50,822 nucleotides of DNA from Thermoplasmatota archaeon (GTDB lineage: Archaea; Thermoplasmatota; Penumbrarchaeia; Penumbrarchaeales; Penumbrarchaeaceae): the NCBI GenBank assembly GCA_025457865.1, contig JALOTP010000008.1, forward strand, positions 1 through 50,822. Reading direction: 5' to 3'. Of this stretch, positions 42,785-49,156 are shown piece after piece. Each line of letters starts with the position of its first letter. The first letter of the stretch is position 1. Position numbers and translations under genes: made by a program. The notes under the pieces were generated by a model. It worked only from the letters and a program-made list of their open reading frames with translations. It searched no databases and was not told where the DNA came from.

Positions 42785-42811
42785 ATGGAAACACGTTTCC
42801 ATAGATAAACC
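42785..42811 (-). promoter_or_regulatory. tRNA-Met promoter with adjoining 18-bp palindrome
   Basis: A TATA-like box (minus strand GGTTTATCTA, 42802-42811) is followed at once by the near-perfect palindrome ATGGAAACACGTTTCCAT (42785-42802; 8-bp arms, 2-nt centre). A protein bound there would cover the space between TATA box and start. The region 42738-42890 holds no gene. Confidence 0.5.
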
Positions 42812-42890
42812 TTTGTGGCTATGACCTATTGTCATGGTCCGGGGACTACCAGGGTAAAATAGATGATATCTCATTGCGATACCCGGTCCG

Positions 42891-45800
42891 ATGAGACGAT
42901 ACCCTGTCCTTCTGGCGGTCTTGGTCCTGCTGTTCTCTGCAGCAGCCGTTCATTCGGTGAAGATAGGTTATCATGGCATCGATGCGGCCTTGAGGTCGAA
43001 CCCCATTGACATATCTACCGTTCAGACCGCCCCCGACAACGGCTCGTTCCGTTCCATATCTCACATCGCCGTACCTTTCAAGGACCATGATGGAGGGAAG
43101 GGGGCTGTAGGTGTGATATCGGCGGGAAATGGTTCTGTAACTTGTCTTATCAGAGGGTTCGATAACACATCTGCCATACCCCGTGAGCTCTTTTGGGAGT
43201 CGGATGCCGACGGGAACGGGGCCCCTGACCTGTTCATAACCGATATGATGGGACGCCTCTACCTTCTCGGGAACGTATTCCCGGAAGGAGAGGTCCAACT
43301 TTCACCGGATGATGCCGTCCTCAACGGCTTAAATGGTACAGTAGGCCTATCCGATATCTCCGGGGACGGCATCACTGACCTGGCCATAATTGAGGCCGGA
43401 GGAACTTTGCTCAGGGTCATTGAGGGACCGGTCACCGCGCCCACAGGGTCCTTCGAGATCGAACTACCGTTCGAATGCAGCGGCCTGGACCCGTTCCCGG
43501 ACCTCACAGGTGACGGCCTTCCTGAACTGGTGCTTTCGGGAGAGGTGGGTGGTAACTCCACTCTGCTTGTCTACGACGGGGACACGCACTCGCTCATTGC
43601 CTCGTTACCCCTGCCAGGCATGGTCAGTTCCTTGGACCATGGTGACCTGAACGGTGACGGGCTCGATGATATGTTATTACTACTACCCGGGACCCCTCCG
43701 AGGGGTTCCCTTTTAACCATCCTCGGTAATGGTATGAGGGGCACCTTCCTAGACCCAGCCTTTACATGGACCATAGATGGAGAACCGTCCGCCCCCATCT
43801 ATGACGATTCGTCCCTTGCCTTCCTGGACCTTGACGGTGACATGGCCGAAGATATCATCATTGGGGACCCATCCTGGGACGGAGGGAGGGGGAGGGTCTC
43901 CCTCTTCTACGGCGGCTCAGAGATGGACCTATCGACCGACAGGAAATATGCGTTCCCGGATGCCGATATCCTCGGGAGCGCACCTGGTTCTATGCTCGGA
44001 CGCCTTTTGATCTCATCCTTGGACCATGACGGGGATATGCTCCCGGACATCTTTTTCAACAACGGTCCCGAACTGATGAGATGGGCTCTCCCTGCGAACT
44101 CACCACCCACCCAGCCTCTGGTCCTCCGGTTCGTGGTGCCTGGGACCGATACCAGCCAGGAGAGGGCTCAGATAGGGGAGTCCGTCGGTATCAGACTGGT
44201 AGCGACCGGCGGAGGCGTTCCCTATCCTGATGTGGTCAGGGTCGAAATATCCACCGATGCCAGCGGGTCCTCCCCCTCATGGACGCTCCTCAAGGAGACC
44301 GGGTCCGATACATCGCTGTACATCGGAACGGTCCGACTCCTCGAAGGCACCATACCTGGTAGGTCCGTCTCCGTGAACCAGGGAGGTGTGCTCTTACTAT
44401 CCTTGGGCGGGGTGGTCTCGGGACCTCTGAAGGTCAAGGGATGGACAGGTCAGGACGATCCTCCTTACATTGAGGCTCCCGAGGGTAATGTCACGGCCAT
44501 CGAGGGGATCCCTTTCAGTCTGAATCTCCATGCCTACGACCCCGAGAATGACCTCATCGAATGGAGCATCCAGGGACTGCCCTCCTGGCTGGACCATGAT
44601 GACGGACTGTTTTCTGGGACACCGACCGATGCCGATGTCGGCATCCATGATATAGCGGTGAAGGTCACCGCCAACGGAAGGAATGGCTCTCTTGAACTCT
44701 CGATATCGGTCCTCAACAAACCACCGGTCCTTGAGCCGATCTCGGTCCCATCATCCTTGGATGAGGGAGAGGTCTATTACGGTGCGTTCAGGACCGACGG
44801 GTCTTTGTCCCCCCTTGTCTTCTCCGGTCCGGCGAGCAGGCCCTGGTTGGACCTGCTCCCCAACGGAACGCTTGAGGGCATCCCGCGCAATGTGGACGTT
44901 GGCACATGGGGGTTCAAGGTAACAGCTATCGACCTGCAGGGGGCGAACACCAGTTACAAGTGGTCCGTCGTCGTCGAGAACGTATTACCAGTGCTGCAAG
45001 TCCCCTCAACAGTCCCTGTCAAGGAGGGGAGCACTCTCCATCTGGACCTGAACTGTTCGGACGAGGCGGACACTCTTACCCTGTACTTCCTGGTCGGAGC
45101 CCCCGAAGGGATGGCGCTTAACAGGACGTCGGGGATCATATCCTACATAGTCCCGTACGGGGTGGACCGTATCTCTTTCAGAGCGGGTGTGACGGACGGT
45201 CACGGTGGCTCGGACAGAGCGGACGTGGAGATAGATGTCATCCCCTCGGCGCCGGTCCTCCTGAGCGAGCTCCCCTCCGTACTGAAGGCCGGAGAGGTCC
45301 TCCAAATAGATCTTGCCTCAACAGGGGAAGGGACCACTGACCTCGTCTATTCACTGGATAGGGAGCTGCCCTTCCTCCATCCCGACAGTACGTTCTCCAC
45401 TTCCGGAATATTTTCCATGAGGCCCTGGAACGTTGACATCGGCCAATACGTTCTGAACATCTCCATAGGTACGAGCGCACCTTCTCTGACGGTCCATAGG
45501 TGGGAGTTCACCGTTGTCGGCAACGATTCCTTCACCGATCCTTCCATTATATTGTCATCCATGGGTCAGAAGGGTTCCTCCCTTGCTTTGAGGGTCGTGG
45601 GAACGAACGGCTCCCTTCCCCTGAATGGTGCCAGGCTCATTATCGTAAGGGCCTCCGACCAGCAGGTCGTTAGGGCTTTGGACCTCAAGGGTCTGATAGG
45701 CTCGCCCATCGTCCTTGATGTGCCCGGGCTCAATGGGTCATTTGTCATCACGGCCGAGATGGAGCTTCTCGATACGAAGGATGGGAACAGGACCCTATCT

Positions 45801-46418
45801 AGCTCGATAAAGATCGAACTGAGGAAGGGGAAAGAAGACCAGAATGGTCTATCGTGGGTGATCATTGCAATATCCATCCTTCTGATATCGATCATACTAT
45901 TGGTCCTGCTAGGGGTCCTTCTATCCATTGAAAGGACGTCGTACCGGCTCCAGTCCTTTTTCGCCAGCGGGTCCTCCCGGAACGATGAGGTGATCCTCTC
46001 CCTGGTCCAGAGGAGGGTCGGGGTCCGCTTCAGGGAGCTCCAGGGGGAGCTCGCTATGGACCGCAGGGAACTGGTCTCCGGTCTGCTCTCCTTGACCTCG
46101 AGCGGTCACATAAGGGCGGTACCCGACGGGCTTATGCTGAGGTTCCTTCCGACCGTCGGTTCCTTCGTAAGGGGGCCTCTTGCCCTGGACAGGTCCCAGG
46201 GAATGATCCTGGACCTCTTGAAGGGCGGGGCAGAGCTCACTTCGAGCGAGCTGTCGGAGAGGAGCGGACTATCTGTCCGGAGCGTCAACAAGGAGCTGTC
46301 GCTCCTTGCTTTGAAGGATGCCATTTCCGCTAAGGGTAAGGGGTCCGAGAAGAGGTTCTATCTTGACAGGAAGCAGAGGGCAAGGCTCAGCTCATGGGCG
46401 CGCTCGGGCAAACTGTGA
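42891..46418 (+). CDS. Transmembrane FG-GAP receptor with cytoplasmic tandem winged-helix domains
   Basis: 1175 residues. A signal peptide (VLLAVLVLLFSAAAVHS) is followed by an FG-GAP/VCBS propeller at about 60-410 with calcium loops (DADGNGAPDLFI, DISGDGITDLAI, DLNGDGLDDMLL, DHDGDMLPDIFF). He_PIG/cadherin-like Ig modules come next (YDPENDLIEWSIQGLPSWLD, VKEGSTLHLDLNCSDEADTL), then one membrane helix at about 989-1013. The inside part has two winged-helix units: about 1031-1090 (NDEVILSLVQRR..FRELQGELAMDRRELVSGLLSL) and about 1099-1165 (MILDLLKGGAELTSSELSERSGLSVRSVNKELSLL, basic wing KGKGSEKRFYLDR). The plan is a one-component receptor that binds outside and DNA inside; this is inference. A TATA-like box (GTAAAATAG, about 42854) is close to the ATG, so the leader is very short. 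Confidence 0.9.
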   Translation: MRRYPVLLAVLVLLFSAAAVHSVKIGYHGIDAALRSNPIDISTVQTAPDNGSFRSISHIAVPFKDHDGGKGAVGVISAGNGSVTCLIRGFDNTSAIPRELFWESDADGNGAPDLFITDMMGRLYLLGNVFPEGEVQLSPDDAVLNGLNGTVGLSDISGDGITDLAIIEAGGTLLRVIEGPVTAPTGSFEIELPFECSGLDPFPDLTGDGLPELVLSGEVGGNSTLLVYDGDTHSLIASLPLPGMVSSLDHGDLNGDGLDDMLLLLPGTPPRGSLLTILGNGMRGTFLDPAFTWTIDGEPSAPIYDDSSLAFLDLDGDMAEDIIIGDPSWDGGRGRVSLFYGGSEMDLSTDRKYAFPDADILGSAPGSMLGRLLISSLDHDGDMLPDIFFNNGPELMRWALPANSPPTQPLVLRFVVPGTDTSQERAQIGESVGIRLVATGGGVPYPDVVRVEISTDASGSSPSWTLLKETGSDTSLYIGTVRLLEGTIPGRSVSVNQGGVLLLSLGGVVSGPLKVKGWTGQDDPPYIEAPEGNVTAIEGIPFSLNLHAYDPENDLIEWSIQGLPSWLDHDDGLFSGTPTDADVGIHDIAVKVTANGRNGSLELSISVLNKPPVLEPISVPSSLDEGEVYYGAFRTDGSLSPLVFSGPASRPWLDLLPNGTLEGIPRNVDVGTWGFKVTAIDLQGANTSYKWSVVVENVLPVLQVPSTVPVKEGSTLHLDLNCSDEADTLTLYFLVGAPEGMALNRTSGIISYIVPYGVDRISFRAGVTDGHGGSDRADVEIDVIPSAPVLLSELPSVLKAGEVLQIDLASTGEGTTDLVYSLDRELPFLHPDSTFSTSGIFSMRPWNVDIGQYVLNISIGTSAPSLTVHRWEFTVVGNDSFTDPSIILSSMGQKGSSLALRVVGTNGSLPLNGARLIIVRASDQQVVRALDLKGLIGSPIVLDVPGLNGSFVITAEMELLDTKDGNRTLSSSIKIELRKGKEDQNGLSWVIIAISILLISIILLVLLGVLLSIERTSYRLQSFFASGSSRNDEVILSLVQRRVGVRFRELQGELAMDRRELVSGLLSLTSSGHIRAVPDGLMLRFLPTVGSFVRGPLALDRSQGMILDLLKGGAELTSSELSERSGLSVRSVNKELSLLALKDAISAKGKGSEKRFYLDRKQRARLSSWARSGKL

Positions 46419-46437
46419 GAAATGTGCTCTTTAGATC

Positions 46438-46605
46438 TCACTCGTTCTCTTCCATTATATCCTTGGCGATGTTCTCCAGGAGCTCTTCTAAGGTCTGGGA
46501 TTTGTACTCCCTTATGGGCTTGTCCCTGGACAGGTGAGCGACTATCCTGGCAGTGTAATTGCTGGTTCCCTGGAATATCTCTATGTCGTAAATGTTATCG
46601 CCCAT
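46438..46605 (-). CDS. Small 55-residue protein, unknown function
   Basis: ATG 46605 to TGA 46438. The sequence starts MGDNIYDIEIFQGTSNYTAR and ends in a helical acidic segment (TLEELLENIAKDIMEENE). Codon use looks like the neighbours, with G/C in third position, and a GGGG-A purine stretch lies about 10 nt before the ATG. It fits between the end of the receptor gene (46418) and tRNA-Phe and is oriented like the tRNA. No family was recognised. The composition suggests a small soluble alpha/beta protein. Confidence 0.65.
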   Translation of the reverse strand: MGDNIYDIEIFQGTSNYTARIVAHLSRDKPIREYKSQTLEELLENIAKDIMEENE

Positions 46606-46642
46606 TTTTCATTTCCCCTGGTGGACCCATGGATCATTTGAG

Positions 46643-46715
46643 TGCCGTGGAGGTGATTTGAACACCCGACCTTCTGATCTTCAGTCAGACGCTCTCCCAG
46701 CTGAGCTACCACGGC
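46643..46715 (-). tRNA. tRNA-Phe (GAA)
   Basis: 73 nt, with acceptor GCCGTGG/CCACGGC, D-arm TAGCTCAGCTGGGAGAGC, anticodon stem-loop TCTGACTGAAGATCAGA (anticodon GAA) and T-loop GTTCAAATC. Discriminator A is followed by CT, so CCA is not encoded, in contrast to the initiator tRNA in this window. No intron. Confidence 0.96.
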
Positions 46716-46742
46716 TGGCCTTGGCTTTGGCTGATTATACTA

Positions 46743-46752
46743 CTTATATAAA
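46743..46752 (-). promoter_or_regulatory. TATA box of tRNA-Phe
   Basis: The minus-strand sequence TTTATATAAG lies about 30 nt before the tRNA 5' end, the expected archaeal spacing. Confidence 0.65.
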
Positions 46753-46813
46753 AAATGTGCCAACAGGTCAAAACTTTATTATGCCTCCGTCCTTACCTTA
46801 GAACGATGCCCCT

Positions 46814-47206
46814 ATGACCAGCGACGGCCAACCATATACCATGGAGGATTACTGCTACGAGCTCCTAAGCAGACTGGACAGACCGCTCTCCTTCATCGGT
46901 GCGAGCAGGGCCAACTTCGCCCTGATAGATGACGAATGGACCGACCTCAACTTGATAGTGGATGCTGTAAGGGGCCATCCCGAGAGGAGGGACCTGCTCA
47001 AGGCGAAGCTAAGGGAGAGGCTCGGATACATCAGGGAAAGGCTCTCCTCATGCCCGGTTTCAAGGGGTGAGGCCCTTGCTCTCTTCGAAGAGGGGATAGC
47101 CGTAAAGAGGGCCCTTAACATCCTTGAACAGCCCCAGAGACCATCCGACCCCGATCCTCACGCCGATACCAGAAGGTGGCTGAGGTACGGCAGGAAGATA
47201 TCATAG
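46814..47206 (+). CDS. Small helical protein, unknown function
   Basis: 130 residues, mostly predicted helical from composition and heptad-like spacing (RRDLLKAKLRERLGYIRERL; ALALFEEGIAVKRALNIL). It has two Cys residues (DYCYELL; LSSCPVS), no signal peptide and no membrane helix, and is therefore cytoplasmic. A TATA-like ACTTTATTA stretch lies about 40 nt upstream of ATG 46814. It is convergent with the Cys-rich protein gene, about 30 nt apart. I do not recognise the family. Confidence 0.75.
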   Translation: MTSDGQPYTMEDYCYELLSRLDRPLSFIGASRANFALIDDEWTDLNLIVDAVRGHPERRDLLKAKLRERLGYIRERLSSCPVSRGEALALFEEGIAVKRALNILEQPQRPSDPDPHADTRRWLRYGRKIS

Positions 47207-47236
47207 GTATCTTGACCTATGTTCTATCCCATGTTC

Positions 47237-47872
47237 TCAGAACCAGGCCTTCAGCTCATGATATTCCTTGGATATCTTGGAAAGGTCCAGTTCGTGCCCG
47301 GTCCCGGTGCCTCCGCAGAAGGTGCAGATCCCCGTTCCGCGGCATGAGATGCATTGACCGAATCCGTTACAGTATGTGCATTCCTTGGACCCTTTGCAGC
47401 GGATGCACTGCCCCGTTCCCTTGCAGTGGGTGCAGGCCTTGGGGTTCTGGTTCTTACAGGTGGGGCAGTCCCCCACCCCTCCGCAGTATGAGCATCTCTT
47501 GGTGCCCCTGCACATGATGCAGATACCTGTACCCCCGCACTCCTTGCACTTCTTGATACCCCTGCATTTACTGCATTGACCCGTGTTCCTAGCAAGCTTG
47601 AGCTCAGTGAGATCGTCCCACGCCTCCGAACCCCTGCCGGTCCTCATCTTTACAGCGGCAAGGAGGAACCATGCGTCCAGGTCGGCCGGGTTCTGCCTGA
47701 CAACGTCCATGAACCTGTCCTGGGCCTTCCGGAAGTCCTTCTTATCAAGGGCCTCAAGGCCCGAACGGAGGGTTGATCTCAGGGCCGTTATCGATGGGAG
47801 CCTGTTCTGGCATTTTGCGCAGTACATCTCCCTATCGGAGTTTTCGGCCCCGCAGCGGGGACACTTCAACAT
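47237..47872 (-). CDS. Cys-rich protein: zinc ribbon, TPR-like segment and ten DnaJ-like CxxC motifs
   Basis: 211 residues from ATG 47872; GTG 47881 is an alternative. The N-terminus is a zinc ribbon (LKCPRCGAEN, Cys4/7, then CAKC at 18-21). A TPR-like helical hairpin follows at about 29-85 (GLEALDKKDFRKAQDRFMDV, PADLDAWFLLAAVKM). Residues about 98-190 carry ten CxxC units with near-constant 9-residue spacing (CSKC, CKEC, CIMC, CSYC, CPTC, CTHC, CIRC, CTYC, CISC, CTFC), mostly separated by GGTG- or RGTK-like pentapeptides as in DnaJ zinc fingers. DnaJ itself has four such motifs and a J-domain, both different here. It starts 18 nt after ftsZ and so is cotranscribed. Function unknown; a zinc-bound scaffold or chaperone-like role is possible. 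Confidence 0.88.
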   Translation of the reverse strand: MLKCPRCGAENSDREMYCAKCQNRLPSITALRSTLRSGLEALDKKDFRKAQDRFMDVVRQNPADLDAWFLLAAVKMRTGRGSEAWDDLTELKLARNTGQCSKCRGIKKCKECGGTGICIMCRGTKRCSYCGGVGDCPTCKNQNPKACTHCKGTGQCIRCKGSKECTYCNGFGQCISCRGTGICTFCGGTGTGHELDLSKISKEYHELKAWF

Positions 47873-47890
47873 ATCGAACACCGATCCCGC

Positions 47891-49066
47891 TCAGCGGACG
47901 AACTGGATACCGAAGCGCTCCTCCCTTCGGGTGTAGCCCTTCTCCTTCTCCCCGAACTTGCCAACGCTCCGGCCGGATATCTGCTCGGATGTGACGCCGA
48001 CAAGCACGAGCATGACCCTTATGGCACCCCTTAGTTCCGGGTCGATGTAAGCACCCCAGATTATGGAGGAGTTCTTGTTTATCCTGGTGTTGATGAACTC
48101 TGCGACCATCTCGGCCTCTGTCACGGTCATATCCTCTCCACCCGTGACGCAGATGAGCGCTCCGTTGGCCGAGGAGATATCGTACTCGAGGAGCGGGGAG
48201 TTTATCGCTTCCTCGACAGCCTTCAACGCCTTCTCGTTGCCGTCGTCGGACTCTCCGATCCCTATCACGGCAACCCCGCCTCCCTTCATGATGGTCTTGA
48301 GGTCGGCGAAGTCCAGGTTGACCAGACCTACCTTGGTGACCATCTCGGTTATGCCCTTTATGGCCTTCATCAGGATCTCATCTGCCACCTTGAAGGCGGC
48401 GTTCAACGGTAGCCTGGGAACGAGCTGGAGCAGCTTGTCGTTGGGGATCACTATGACCGTATCAGAGGAATCCTCGAGCGTTGAGAGCCCCCACTCGGCA
48501 TTCTCCATCCTTGCCTCACCCTCACCAGCGAACGGCTTGGTGACGACGGCAATGGTCAAGGCTCCGAGCTGCTTTGCTATCTCGGCCACGACGGGTGCGG
48601 AACCGGTCCCGGTCCCTCCGCCAAGGCCGCAGGTAACGAAGACCATATCCGCGCCCATCAGGGCAGCCCTTATCTCTTCCTCTGCCTCACGGGCCGATTC
48701 CCTGCCTATGTTGGGAACAGCCCCGGCTCCGAGGCCCCTTGTCGTCCTCTTGCCCAGGAGGATCTTGTGAGGGGCATGTATCGTAAGCAGATGCTGCGCA
48801 TCCGAGTTCATGGCGTAGAGGTCGGCCCCTATGATGCCTTCCTCAACGATCCTGTTCACGGTGTTGCAGCCGCCTCCGCCGCATCCGACGATCTTGATGT
48901 TCGTCTTCAAGGTGGATAGTATCCGCCTGAGCTCTTCGTCCTCAGGGTTCGCTTCCACCAGTGCAGCTACCTCTTGCACCTCTATCTCCCTGTTCTTCGT
49001 CTCTTCTGGTCCGGTATGTCTGTCGTATTTGTTCATGTACTCATTTATGATGGATTTGAAGCCCAC
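47891..49066 (-). CDS. ftsZ: Cell division protein FtsZ (archaeal)
   Basis: 391 residues. This tubulin-like GTPase forms the division ring at mid-cell. The tubulin signature GGGTGTGSAP is intact, as are the early loop GCGGGGCNTVNRI, the NSDAQHL segment and the T7 loop NLDFADLKTIM (N-x-D-x-x-D) needed for GTP hydrolysis. An N-terminal extension of about 55 acidic residues precedes the GTPase fold, as in archaeal FtsZ. The bacterial-type C-terminal membrane-tether peptide is not evident; the tail ends YTRREERFGIQFVR. GTG 49066 is the start, with GGAGGT 6 nt upstream. A TATA-like box (GATTAAAAAG) is at 49147-49156, overlapping the stop of the upstream gene. Confidence 0.96.
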   Translation of the reverse strand: MGFKSIINEYMNKYDRHTGPEETKNREIEVQEVAALVEANPEDEELRRILSTLKTNIKIVGCGGGGCNTVNRIVEEGIIGADLYAMNSDAQHLLTIHAPHKILLGKRTTRGLGAGAVPNIGRESAREAEEEIRAALMGADMVFVTCGLGGGTGTGSAPVVAEIAKQLGALTIAVVTKPFAGEGEARMENAEWGLSTLEDSSDTVIVIPNDKLLQLVPRLPLNAAFKVADEILMKAIKGITEMVTKVGLVNLDFADLKTIMKGGGVAVIGIGESDDGNEKALKAVEEAINSPLLEYDISSANGALICVTGGEDMTVTEAEMVAEFINTRINKNSSIIWGAYIDPELRGAIRVMLVLVGVTSEQISGRSVGKFGEKEKGYTRREERFGIQFVR

Positions 49067-49146
49067 GGTAATACCTCCATCGATTCGGTGTCATCCCATT
49101 TAGGTCGGGGACCCTTGATTTTCCCCACGTTGCATTGCAATATCCC

Positions 49147-49156
49147 CTTTTTAATC
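49147..49156 (-). promoter_or_regulatory. TATA-like box of the ftsZ transcript
   Basis: The minus-strand sequence GATTAAAAAG contains the TAA stop of the upstream surface protein gene. Predicted initiation near 49125 leaves a leader of about 60 nt. Confidence 0.5.

Noticed and set aside
48063..48770. 235-residue plus-strand ORF opposite ftsZ
   Set aside because: Ser/Pro/Thr-rich antisense translation caused by G/C-ending codons of ftsZ.
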